This document shows positions 42,801 through 53,300 of a stretch of 64,000 nucleotides of DNA, piece after piece (the first letter of the stretch is position 1; each line of letters starts with the position of its first letter). The notes below the pieces were generated by a model that was given only the letters and a program-made list of their open reading frames with translations, made no database searches and had not been told where the DNA came from. This DNA comes from Entamoeba histolytica HM-1:IMSS (lineage: Eukaryota > Evosea > Mastigamoebida > Endamoebidae): the NCBI RefSeq assembly GCF_000208925.1, contig NW_001914864.1, positions 121,631-185,630 of the forward strand, written 5' to 3'. A program made the translations under genes and the position numbers.

Positions 42801-45395
42801 TTTCAAAAAATAATTAGATAATAATTATTCTTATTGTTACATTACATTAAATAAAACTATTAATTATTCATTTAATATACACTTGTTTCTTTAATTATTT
42901 ATCAATCAAACATGATAATCCATAAAAATATTTTGAATTTCTTTTAGATGGTATTTAAATGAAGAAATAAAAGTATTTACCAAAAGAGTTATTGCATGTT
43001 ATAATCTTTTTTATTATAGAGGTGTTAGATTAGTATTTATCTGGTCATAGTATTCTTATTTAACTGTTATATTCATATCCAGTATTATTGTTCTTTCATG
43101 ATATTATTTAGATAGATAATTGCTGTTGAACCATTCTTATCAAGTTTTGTGTTATTATTTTCTTTTATTTATTTTATTATATTCAGCTATTAATACAAAA
43201 TGGTATTTATTTTGTATCAGAGAAATGAAGTGTTCTTTAGTCTTTCATTGATTGATTTGGTTTTATTGACTTTTAGCTTCTATTTGTGATAAAATCAAAT
43301 ACTATCTGAAAATGTACATCATTTTTTTGATTGATAACAACAGACAGAAATTATCTTCTCAAAATGCTTAATTATAATAGAAGGATAAGAATTGGGTTGT
43401 TTAGGATAAAACTGACTTTATCGAATTTTAGATGATAACTCTGAAAAAGTTGAAGGAAAAAGTCCAATTAAAAGTCCAATGAATTGATACTCAATGATAA
43501 ACATTTAACCTTATGTTATAGAAGTATTTTAGAGTTACATCAACGAACAAAATCAGTATAATATCAACAATTTGATTATTCACAAATTTAATTTATTAGA
43601 AAAAACACTTACTCTGACTTTATGAACTAAAAGAATGAGACTAGTATCAAGAAGGATAAACTTACGTGCATAAAGATTGATAGTAACGAACAATAAGAAA
43701 CTAAGTTCATAAACAAATGAGAATATACTAAAACTAATGTAAGACTAGTGTAAGGATATATACTAGAGAAAGTTGAGTGTTTTTGTTAAGCTTTACTTTC
43801 ATCTACTTACCTGTTACTCATTTCAAGCAAAAAGAACAATGACATGACACATCGATTTGTGGCTCTAATACAATTCAATTACATTCAAAAATTTAGAAAA
43901 TGTTATTGGCAACGTTATGAGTTGTTATTAAATGACTTAATGAAATTAGTTAAATCAAAAAAAAAATGACTCACAATTAAATGTCTTTGAGTATGTTGTT
44001 TGTTTATATAGAAGAATTAATAAAAAATGGTATCTAGTTGTTGTATAGAAATTAAGAGTTTCATAATCAGTTTTTAGACTCTATTTACGTCTAAAATATC
44101 AATAAGATTCTGATTATTTGATAGAATATTTATACTATTCTATAATATTTTTAATAATTTGATAGTTTTGAAGAGTATATAAAAAACTATACAATAAACA
44201 ATTTGTGTTTCTTCAATTTCAATCAAAGTTAATTTCTATTTAATTAGACTCTTTTGTGTTTATTTTATGAAATTATATAACTAAAAGGTTATTTGTTGAA
44301 GATTTTTATTACCCAATTCATGTTATTGATAACATATTTTATATTTCGTTTATAAAAACAATGGTTTAATTCATATTAAGCTATTCAGCTATAACTATAG
44401 TATTACTTTAATACTTAATTTATTAATGACTTGTGTTTGTTTTTATATTACAGTAGTTTTGTTTAATTTTTATTTTTTTTTTGTTTCATTACCTTTCAGT
44501 TTTTCTCATCAATAAATTCAACGTTTATGCATTTTTTACTTGTTTTTCCTATTTAATTTGTATTTAATGATATGAAAATTTTTTGTTAATTTATATAAAT
44601 TTCTGACTAAGAATCAACCGTTTTTGTTATTCTAGAAATAAATAATGAAACATTTTCATTCTGTATAAATGAAATTACATCAAAAGAATTGTTACATTTT
44701 GTTTATTCCTACTTTTATTTAACTGGAGTACTTATCATTTATTCATTTAAAATAATACCAGATATTGTCTTTGGGTATAACGAAGTAATTTTGTTGTTTA
44801 ATAAAAAAAAGACTTTTGTAATGAAAGAGAAATTCATTTTTTGTTTGAAAAGAAAAAAAATTCTCACAAATTCCATTATTTTTAATAGAAACTAAAAAAA
44901 AATTATTGTTAAGAATTTACAAAGAATTACAAAACATATAAAATGAGCCAAACATTACTATTTTGTTTTAAGATGATAAGTTTTTATTAAATGACTTATT
45001 AGTGAAGAGAAAAGCATTTTCTGAACTGATAATGAGGAGTGTTTATTTTCTTCTCATTCTTACTAAACTATTTAAAAAGGATATTAATTAAGTTTAATTT
45101 TTCTTTTTTATTAACATTAATAAGATTTTTCGTGAATAAACATTTTTCTAAATATACTTATATTTATTATTATCTACTTGTGAAAATGATGTCGTGTTAA
45201 CCAAATATATTTAATGCACAAACAAAATAAAAGAGAATAACAAATTAATATTAATTTATATTAAAACTATAAGTAATAGTGTATTAACAAAAAGAAAGAG
45301 TTAAGAAGAATAAAGAAAAGCAAAAAATAAGGGAAAAAGGAAGTAAAAAAAATGTTAAAAAAAAAGAAAACTAGAAATTTCATAATAACAATCAC
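42801..45395. other. Long intergenic region, no gene seen
   Basis: About 2.6 kb of AT-rich sequence. A 68-codon frame at 44689-44895 has no recognisable features. Toward 45,230-45,390 the plus strand becomes A/G-rich just before the calcineurin A start. No RNA gene recognised. Confidence 0.5.
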
Positions 45396-46991
45396 ATGTC
45401 AACACCACCTGCAGATCTTACTTTAGAAGATATTCAACTTAATGATGGCTATGATATTGACAAAATTATGGACCATTTTAAAAAAGAAGGAAGATTAGAA
45501 AAAAAAGCAGTATCAGACATTCTTAAAAGAGCAGCCAAATTACTTGCTTCTGAGCCAAACCTTATTGAAGTTGAAGCACCTTGTGTAATTTTTGGAGACC
45601 TTCATGGACAGTTCTATGATTTAGCAAACATTTTACTTGACTATCCTCAACCAAGTGAAACACATATGTTATTCTTAGGTGATTATGTAGATAGAGGTTA
45701 TTTTGGAAGTGAGAATGTTTTACTTCTTATGGCAATGAAAGTTACATACCCACAAAGAATGCATTTGTTACGAGGTAATCATGAATGTAGATTATTAACT
45801 ACATACTTTAATTTTAGACAGGAGTGTTGTTTTAAATATGGAGATCATATTTATAATGAAGTTATGAAAACATTTGACTGTCTTCCAATTTGTGCATTAT
45901 TACATAGTGAATTAGGTAAATTTTTCTGTGTTCATGGAGGTATTTCACCTAATCTTAATTCACTTCAAGACATTAATAAATTCAATAGATTTAGAGAACC
46001 ACCAGGAGCTGGTTTATTCTGTGATTTATTATGGTCTGACCCAATTGATGAAAGTATTTATTCTAAATTAACAGATAAACAAAAAGAAGAATGGCAACAT
46101 ATTACCTTTACAGAAAACAAAGTTCGTGGGTGTTCTTACTGTTATGGATTTCAGGGAGTTGATGAGTTCTTAAAAAAGAATGAAATTACTTCAATTATTA
46201 GAGCTCATGAAGTTCAAAAAGAGGGATGTAACTTACATTATTTCAATAGAGATGATATTACACATCCATTGGTTATGACATTATTTACTTCACCAAATTA
46301 TTGTGATGTTTATGACAATGATGGTGCTGTATTAGTGTTATTAGATAATGAATTAAGTTTCTTATCATATAACGCAGTACCACATCCATTTTGGTTACCT
46401 AAATTTCAAAATGGTATTAGTTATTCATTACCAATATTTTGTGATACACTTAATGCTGTTGCAAAGAAGGTATATGCTTTTTCATTATATTCTGATTTTG
46501 TTGATGAAGACGATGACAAACCAATTAAATTTGCAGTACAAGATGAACCACCAAAGAAAGAAATTAAAGCACCTGTTGTAATTAATAAACCAATTGAAAA
46601 ACCTAAAAAAGGTATTTCAGTTGAAGACTTTTTACAACCATTAGACCTTAATTCAAATGAAAATGATAATAATTCATTTAGAAAAGCTGCTAGTAGAAGT
46701 AGGTCATTTGTAGATAGATTACCTTCTGGTATTGTCCAAAGAAAGAGGCCAGAAAATAGACCTCGATGTTGTACATTCTCTATGAAGGGACAATTTAATT
46801 CTACATTTGACAGATTCTCTTTTACAAGTTTGTTTTATATTATATTTCTTAGTATATTTCTTTAATACTCATTCTTTTTAGTTACTGCCTCTCCAAGATT
46901 TGAAGAAGCTAAAACTAAAGATGCTGAAAATGAAAAACGTCCAGCTGAACTTGAAGATTTAAAGAAACAATGGGGAATAGACGATAATTGA
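45396..46991 (+). CDS. Calcineurin A (PP2B catalytic subunit)
   Basis: Exons 45396-46827 and 46882-46991 with a 54-nt GTTTGT...TAG intron; 513 residues. Ca2+/calmodulin-activated Ser/Thr phosphatase. Metal-binding motifs are intact: GDLHGQ (67-72), GDYVDRG (95-101), RGNHE (126-130) and CVHGGISP. Calcineurin-specific segments are RFREPPGAGLFCDLLWSDPI and VRGCSYCYGFQGVDEFL. A B-subunit-binding helix follows the catalytic core (HPFWLPKFQNGISYSLPIF). Near the end, the second exon reads ITASPRFEEAKTKDAENEKRP, close to the ITSFEEAKGLDRINERMPP segment leading into the autoinhibitory region of animal calcineurin. A basic stretch (RSRSFVDRLPSGIVQRKRP) could contribute to calmodulin binding (inference). 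If the intron is kept, the tail is replaced by a short hydrophobic end and that element is lost. Confidence 0.94.
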
Positions 46992-47032
46992 ATATATTCA
47001 AACTCTTCTTATTGTTATTTAAAAAAAATTAA

Positions 47033-47749
47033 TTAATTTGTTAATTGACATTTGTTAGGTGATCTACAACAATAACAAACAGCGTTCATACATGAGATAG
47101 TTAATTGTGGCTCTATATGATGTTTACTATGACATATTTCTGCACAAGATGAACATATAAATTTTACGTCACAATCAAAACAATGATAAAAAGTTTCTGT
47201 CATTCCTTTAATAAACCTATCCCTTATACACCTCTTTTGTTCTTTAACTTTTGAATTAATTTGAATATTTATGGATTCTATATTAGATTTTAATATCATA
47301 GGCAGATGATTAGATTTAATAGTTACTATAAATCTATTTTCTTCTAACAGTAAATCATTTTCAACTACTTTCTCTAAATCACATGGAACATTAACTAATT
47401 CATTTCTTTCCATTTTTGTTTCTTCATTAATAACACTCTTTATATTAATTAATTGTTTTTTTATAAATTCATTTTCTTTTGAATCTCCCTTTTGATGTAA
47501 AGTTTGTTTTAAGTCTATTTCTTTTCTTGACTCATCTATAAAACTTACTAATGAATCAAATTGATAAAATCGATAATACTCACCTTTTCTCAATATTGAA
47601 CTACAATATGGACATTTCTCATTAAAATTTAATGCATCATCTAAACACTTCTTACAAAACGCATGCCCACATTTGGTAACACAACATTCACTAATATTTG
47701 AAAGACAAATAGCACATGTTATTTGAGGAATAATCTTATCAAACTCCAT
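47033..47749 (-). CDS. RING finger protein with a C-terminal UBR-box-like zinc region
   Basis: 238 residues. The N-terminal C3HC4 RING is complete: CAICLSNISECC, CGHAFCKKC and KCPYC (about residues 15-52). This predicts E3 ubiquitin ligase activity. A helical middle of about 110 residues follows. The C-terminus (about 190-236) has FYHCFDCDVKFICSSCAEIC, then HSKHH and CYCC. This pattern resembles the UBR box, which binds N-terminal degrons in N-end-rule ligases. RING and UBR box in one small protein with this order is unusual. The UBR call is by spacing and is inference. Convergent with calcineurin A, 41 bases apart. Confidence 0.78.
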   Translation of the reverse strand: MEFDKIIPQITCAICLSNISECCVTKCGHAFCKKCLDDALNFNEKCPYCSSILRKGEYYRFYQFDSLVSFIDESRKEIDLKQTLHQKGDSKENEFIKKQLINIKSVINEETKMERNELVNVPCDLEKVVENDLLLEENRFIVTIKSNHLPMILKSNIESINIQINSKVKEQKRCIRDRFIKGMTETFYHCFDCDVKFICSSCAEICHSKHHIEPQLTISCMNAVCYCCRSPNKCQLTN

Positions 47750-47870
47750 GATAAACTGAAAATAAAGATAATTGTTGATTATAAATTAAATAATTTAAAT
47801 TATATTATAATTTTGTGTTATAAATAACATTTTTTATTGTAAAAAGTTTATGAAACAAATTATGTTTTAG

Positions 47871-47962
47871 GATGTCGTGAAGGAGAGTATTATAAAGTAG
47901 TTGAAAGAACATCGCCATTTGCTGTACAAGAACAATGTTCAAAAATTAAATTCGAACTTTAA
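47871..47962 (+). pseudogene. Coding-like fragment, possible relic of a TLDc-family gene
   Basis: Directly after a TTTTAG that looks like a splice acceptor, 30 codons are open and end in TAA: CREGEYYKVVERTSPFAVQE and onward to KIKFEL. The stretch YK-x-V-x-x-SPF-x-V resembles the start of the TLDc protein 330 bases downstream (YKEVKEKSPFEVL). It may be a partial tandem copy. No upstream exon was found. Confidence 0.3.
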
Positions 47963-48291
47963 TTGAGTTATTGGTTTTTTTAAGAATAGAAAGAAAGAAA
48001 TAAGGAGACATGCCATAAGAAAATAGTTTTTCAAATAAAGAGTCAAAAGGTCTTTAAAAATGAGTTGAAGTCAAAAAAAAACGAAAGAAAAAAGAAAGAA
48101 AATTCAAAGAATAAAATGATAGTAAAAAGATTATAAGAATATAGTTTTTTTTGAAAAGAAAGGGAAAGTGTAGTTTTATAAATTCCATCAGGGTTGTGTA
48201 GAAGAATAAAATGAGTTGAGATAATTGAGAAAGCATTAAAGGGTTTGAAAGGAGTATTTAAAGAGAAGAAAAATGGTTTAAGTTCAAACAA

Positions 48292-48861
48292 TTGATGGAT
48301 ACATTAAGTTGTAATCATTCAGATAAAGTTCCATTATATAAAGAAGTTAAAGAAAAAAGTCCATTTGAAGTATTAAATCAATGGATTACATTAGAAAATA
48401 AAATTGTGATATTTAATTCAGAGCAACATGAAATGATACCACATGGATTGTGGAATAAAGTTTTTGGAAGAAAGAATATTATGTTTATAGTTATTAGTGA
48501 ATATGGAGATGTTTTTGGTTCATTCCATGGAGTAGTACCAACAAAACCAGGAGAATGGGTTTGGGAAGATAATCAACAGTTTATTTTTAGTCTTAAGAAT
48601 CAATATGGAATAAATCCAATTCAATTTAAACCCAAAACAATGACACATTCATTATTACGAATTTCAGGTAAAAATAATACAAAAAAAATGTTTTGGATTT
48701 CTGATGGATATAGAGTAGATGGAGATGGGAAAGGATATATCAGTGCTTCCTTTAGTAGATTTTATCATGATCATACTAAAATAGGACCAATGATATTTAC
48801 TAATAATGTTTATCCAAATACTTTTTGTATACGATCATGCTTTGTGGTTCAATGGTATTAA
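48292..48861 (+). CDS. Short TLDc-like family protein
   Basis: 189 residues. It matches the C-terminal domain of the 36981-37985 protein without the coiled coil. Shared features are a strand IVIFNSEQHE, then NIMFIVISEYGDVFGSFH, QQFIFSLKNQYGI, and the end TFCIRSCFVVQWY. There is no signal peptide. The protein starts with a polar segment containing SPFEVLNQWITLENK. Probably cytosolic; function unknown in Entamoeba, V-ATPase-related in other TLDc proteins. The plus strand upstream is strongly purine-rich. Convergent with the kinase gene, 57 bases apart. Confidence 0.72.
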   Translation: MMDTLSCNHSDKVPLYKEVKEKSPFEVLNQWITLENKIVIFNSEQHEMIPHGLWNKVFGRKNIMFIVISEYGDVFGSFHGVVPTKPGEWVWEDNQQFIFSLKNQYGINPIQFKPKTMTHSLLRISGKNNTKKMFWISDGYRVDGDGKGYISASFSRFYHDHTKIGPMIFTNNVYPNTFCIRSCFVVQWY

Positions 48862-48918
48862 AAGAAAGGAAAAATATAGTAAAATAGTAAATAGAATTAA
48901 TTGAGATATAAGTAATTA

Positions 48919-49761
48919 TTAATTTAATTTAAGGTCTTTAAGGATAGTTATAATAGTTTGTATTCCATTAATATAACCATCACTAATTTCATATTTGTGA
49001 TTTTTATCTTTCCAATGAGCAAAATCAATCATTTTAAAGTCAATAGTTGAGAGAGGATCATCATAATCATAAAATAAGAAAAGAGATGATGAAATAATCT
49101 GATACCCTTCTTTTTCATAAATTTCTTTTAAAAGATTTAATTTAAGAAGAAGTTTATCAATCATAACATCTACAATGGAATGGTTAATTGTTGGATTAGT
49201 ATGTAAGTCATTAACAATAGTATCTAAATTATTAAGAGTGAAGAGAGAAGTTGAAAATTTAAATTTTTCTTGTTTATCAATACTACCATGTGATGTTAAG
49301 AAGACTTTCATCATTTGTTTTAATGAATCATAAGTCTGCATTTGTAACATAACATATTTATCATGTTGTACAAAGATATTAGTATCTTTATTAAAAACAC
49401 GCATTCCACAAAAACGAAGACCATATTGAGTAGAAGTAGTATTATTATCATAATTTTGTTTTGACTTTATTTTTTCAGGAGAAGAGTCTTCAAACCAAGT
49501 TCTACAACCCATTTTTAAATCAAGAACACAAGGATGGTTCATTCCATGAATAACGTTTTGCATTTTGAAATAAGTAAAAGAACCAAATCCAAGGTCAATA
49601 TTTTCTTTACTATAATATTTAGGTAAAAATTGAGATAAAGGAGAATGTTGTACTTGTTCGTAAAAGCTAGCCTCTTGTTCAGTATTAGGTTTATACAAAA
49701 ATTCACCAATGGGGACAAGTTGAGCTTTTCCTTTATGTCCACCAACTTGAAAGTCTGACAT
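48919..49761 (-). CDS. Inositol polyphosphate kinase (IP6K/IPMK/IP3K superfamily)
   Basis: 280 residues. The family signature P-x3-D-x-K-x-G is present as PCVLDLKMG (77-85). YGLRFCGMRVF and a late metal-binding Asp (MIDFAHW, about 250) also fit. SSLFLFYDYDD (about 235) corresponds to the conserved SSLL-type segment. The protein is compact, without the regulatory insert of mammalian IP6K. E. histolytica IP6K enzymes have been used as structural models of this family. Product: inositol pyrophosphate or InsP5/InsP6 steps; exact substrate cannot be told from sequence. N-terminus VGGHKGK...FLYKP is typical of IP6K/IPMK (ATP lobe). Divergent from PFOR across a purine-rich spacer. Confidence 0.9.
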   Translation of the reverse strand: MSDFQVGGHKGKAQLVPIGEFLYKPNTEQEASFYEQVQHSPLSQFLPKYYSKENIDLGFGSFTYFKMQNVIHGMNHPCVLDLKMGCRTWFEDSSPEKIKSKQNYDNNTTSTQYGLRFCGMRVFNKDTNIFVQHDKYVMLQMQTYDSLKQMMKVFLTSHGSIDKQEKFKFSTSLFTLNNLDTIVNDLHTNPTINHSIVDVMIDKLLLKLNLLKEIYEKEGYQIISSSLFLFYDYDDPLSTIDFKMIDFAHWKDKNHKYEISDGYINGIQTIITILKDLKLN

Positions 49762-50260
49762 TTACGAAAAAAAAAAAAAGTTCTAACAAGAGAAAAAATG
49801 AATAACAAAAAGAGAAATTAGAGAAGAAAGATAGAAAACCAGAAAGAAAAGAAGAGTTTTGATTTGTGAAAGATAACGTCATGTGGTGGTTATAATAATA
49901 ATTGACATAAAAAAAGGGTCTGAAGATGAGGCATAGGACAAGATGAAATGTGGAGAATCATATGAAAAGAGTAAAGAAGGAGAATCATAAATCGAAATAG
50001 AGAAGAACTAGAAAAAGAGGTAAAGAAAGAGGAGTGAAAAATCAAAAAAAGAATAAAAGTTCATTAAAGTTCAAAAGATATTCAAGAATTAATTCATATC
50101 GAGTGGGAAGTAAATTCGATTTGTTCTGGAGACAGATGGAACCACGCATACAAAAGAAAGAAATAGGGGAAAAGAATAAGAGGATAGATAAGAAATAAGG
50201 AAAAGAGGAAGAATAAAAGAAGAAGAGAGAAAAAAGAAGAAAAGCAAATATCGAAGATAA
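49762..50260. other. Purine-rich intergenic region upstream of PFOR
   Basis: On the plus strand this spacer is dominated by A and G over some 480 bases, with few pyrimidine runs. It separates the divergent kinase and PFOR genes and so must contain both promoters. Apparent ORFs on the minus strand are Phe/Ser/Leu-rich artefacts of this bias. Confidence 0.7.
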
Positions 50261-50297
50261 GAACCACGTCATAACTAAACCCTGGGAGTATTAAAAG
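50261..50297 (+). promoter_or_regulatory. Core promoter elements of the PFOR gene
   Basis: GAAC at 50261-50264 and GTATTAAAAG at 50288-50297 resemble the GAAC and TATA-like (GTATTTAAA) elements of Entamoeba promoters. The TATA-like element is about 31 bases before the ATG, implying a leader of only a few bases. Inferred from consensus. Confidence 0.6.
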
Positions 50298-50328
50298 GAA
50301 GAAGTGGAAAAAAAGATCATTCATAATA

Positions 50329-53300
50329 ATGCAATCTGTTGACGGAAATCAAGCTGCTGCTTATGTATCATATGCACTTAGTGATGTATCATTTATTTTC
50401 CCAATTACACCATCATCACCAATGGCAGAAAATGCTGATGTATGGTCATCACAAGGAAGAAAGAATGTTTTTGGACAAGTAGTTGATGTTTATGAAATGG
50501 AAAGTGAAGCTGGAGCATCAGGAGCTGTCCATGGAGGATGTGCAGCTGGATCACTTGTATCTACTTATACATGTTCACAAGGACTTATGTTAATGATTCC
50601 AAATATGATTAAAATTGCAGGAGAACACCTTCCATGTGTTTTCCATGTAACTGCAAGAGCACTTGCAGGACAAGCACTTTCAATTTTCGGAGATCATTCA
50701 GATGTTATGGCATGTAGATCAACTGGATTCTGTTTATTATCATCACACAATGTACAACAATGTCATGATCTTGCTATTGTTGCACATCTTGCAACACTTG
50801 AAGCATCTCTTCCATTTATGCATTTCTTCGATGGATTCAGAACATCACATGAAATTCAAAAGATTCACCAATTAACATATGACCAAATTAAGAGTCTTGT
50901 TGATATGAAATATGTTGATAGAGCACATAAGAGAGGACTTAATCCAATCCACCCAAGCCAAAGAGGAACATCACAAGGACCAGATGTATTCTTCCAAGCT
51001 GTTGAAAAATCAAATGCAGATTATCTTAAAGTACCAGAAATTGTACAAAAATACATGGATAAAGTTGGAGAATTAACAGGAAGACATTATAAGATCTTTG
51101 AATATTATGGAGCTGCTGATGCTGAAAGAGTTGTTGTTGTTATGGGAGCTGCTGTACCAGTTCTTGAAGAATGTGTTGATTATCTTATGAAGAGTGGAGA
51201 AAAGGTTGGAGTTCTTTCAGTTCATTTATACAGACCATGGAGTGCTAAACACTTCCTTGAACAACTTCCAAAGACTGTTACTAAGATTTCAGTACTTGAT
51301 AGAACTAAAGAAGCAGGATCATTTGGAGAACCATTATATCTTGATGTTGCAACTACACTTCTTGATGCAGGTAAACACATTAAATGTGTTGGAGGAAGAT
51401 ACGGACTTGGATCAAAAGAATTCACTCCAGCTATGGCTAAAGCTGTTTTTGATAATCTTAAGAATGAAGAACCAAAGAATCACTTCACTGTTGGTATTGA
51501 AGATGATGTTACACATATGTCACTTCCAATTGGAGAAAACTTCAACCCAATTCCAGAAGGAACTACCCAATGTATGTTCTGGGGACTTGGATCCGATGGA
51601 ACTGTTGGAGCTAATCATGATGCTATTAGAATTATTGGACAAAATACTGATATGTATGTACAAGGATACTTCTCATATGATGCCCACAAATCAGGAGGAG
51701 TTACAGTATCACATCTTAGATTTGGACAAAAACCAATTAAATCCCAATATCTTATTCAAAATGCTGATTACACTGCATGTCATTTCCCTAATTATGTTAA
51801 GAAATATAAATTACTTGATGCAGCTAAACCAAATTCAGTCTTTGTTCTTAATTGCCCATGGACAGGAGCTGAATTAGAAGCCCAACTTCCAGGATCACTT
51901 AAGAGAGTTATTGCAGAGAAACAAATTAAATTCTATACTATTGATGCTATTAAGATTGGACAAGAAGTTAAACTTGGAAGAAGAATTAACATGATTATGC
52001 AAACTGTTTTCTTCAAACTTGCTAATGTTATTCCATTTGAAAAAGCTATTGTTCTTCTTAAAGAAGCTGTCCAAAAGACTTATGGAGCTAAAGGACCAGC
52101 TATTGTTAAAATGAATCATGATGCTATTGATAAGGCACTTGATGGACTTGTTGAAGTTAAAGTTCCAGCTGAATGGGCTAATGCACCATTAGAAACAGTT
52201 ACTAAGATTGAAGCCCCAGAATTTGTTACTGATGTCCTTATGCCACAACTTGCAATGAAAGGTAATGAACTTCCAGTTTCTAAATTTGCAGCTGATGGAT
52301 TTATGCCAATGGGAACAACCAAATATGAAAAGAGAGGAATTGCTACTAAGATTCCAACATGGGAAGCATCAAAATGTGTCCAATGTAATATGTGTTCACT
52401 TTATTGTCCACATGCTGCTATTAGATGCTTCTATTTAACACCAGAAGAATCAGCTAAAGCACCAGCTGAATTTGTCCAAATTGACGGAAAAGCACAACAA
52501 GCAGGATATAAATTCAGAATTCAAGTTTCAGCTATGGATTGTACTGGATGTGAAGTATGTACTACTGCATGCCCAGTCAAATGTTTGAGTATGACACCAT
52601 TTGAACAAGTTTCAGAAGTTGAATCAAAGAATTGGGAATTTGCTATGACTCTTTCACCAAAGAACTCACTTTCAGATAGATCTAACATTAAGACAACTAT
52701 GATTCATCAACCATATCTTGAATTCTCAGGAGCATGTGAAGGATGTAATGAAACTGCTCTTGTTAAATTAATTACACAATTATATGGAGAAAGAACAATT
52801 ATTGCTAATGCTACAGGATGTTCATCAATTTGGGGAGCTACATGGGGAACCAATCCATACACTGTTGATGGAGAAGGAAGAGGACCAGCTTGGGGTAACT
52901 CATTATTCGAAGATAATGCTGAATATGGATTTGGTATGTTCAAAGCTAATGAACAAAGAAGACTTTATCTTGAACAAATTTGTAAAGAAGCTATTGCTGA
53001 AGGCAAATTAAGTAACGAACTCAAGACTCTTCTTGAAGAATGGATTGCTAAGAAAGAAGATGCCAATGAATCAGAAAAGATTTATGCAGCAGTCAAACCA
53101 TTATTAGCCGCAGAAAAAGATAAATCCGAAGTACTTGGACTTATTGAACAAAATAGTGATATGTTTGTTAAGATTTCCCACTGGATTGTTGGAGGAGATG
53201 GATGGGCTTATGATATTGGATACAATGGAGTTGATCATGTTCTTGCATCAGGACATAATGTTAATATTCTTGTTCTTGATACTGAAATGTATTCAAATAC

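Noticed and set aside
44689..44895. 68-codon plus-strand ORF in the long empty region
   Set aside because: Lys/Phe/Ile-rich, no recognisable feature, stops crowd both sides.
50042..50324. Phe/Ser/Leu-rich minus-strand ORFs upstream of PFOR
   Set aside because: They are products of the purine-rich plus strand; there is no codon bias or domain.
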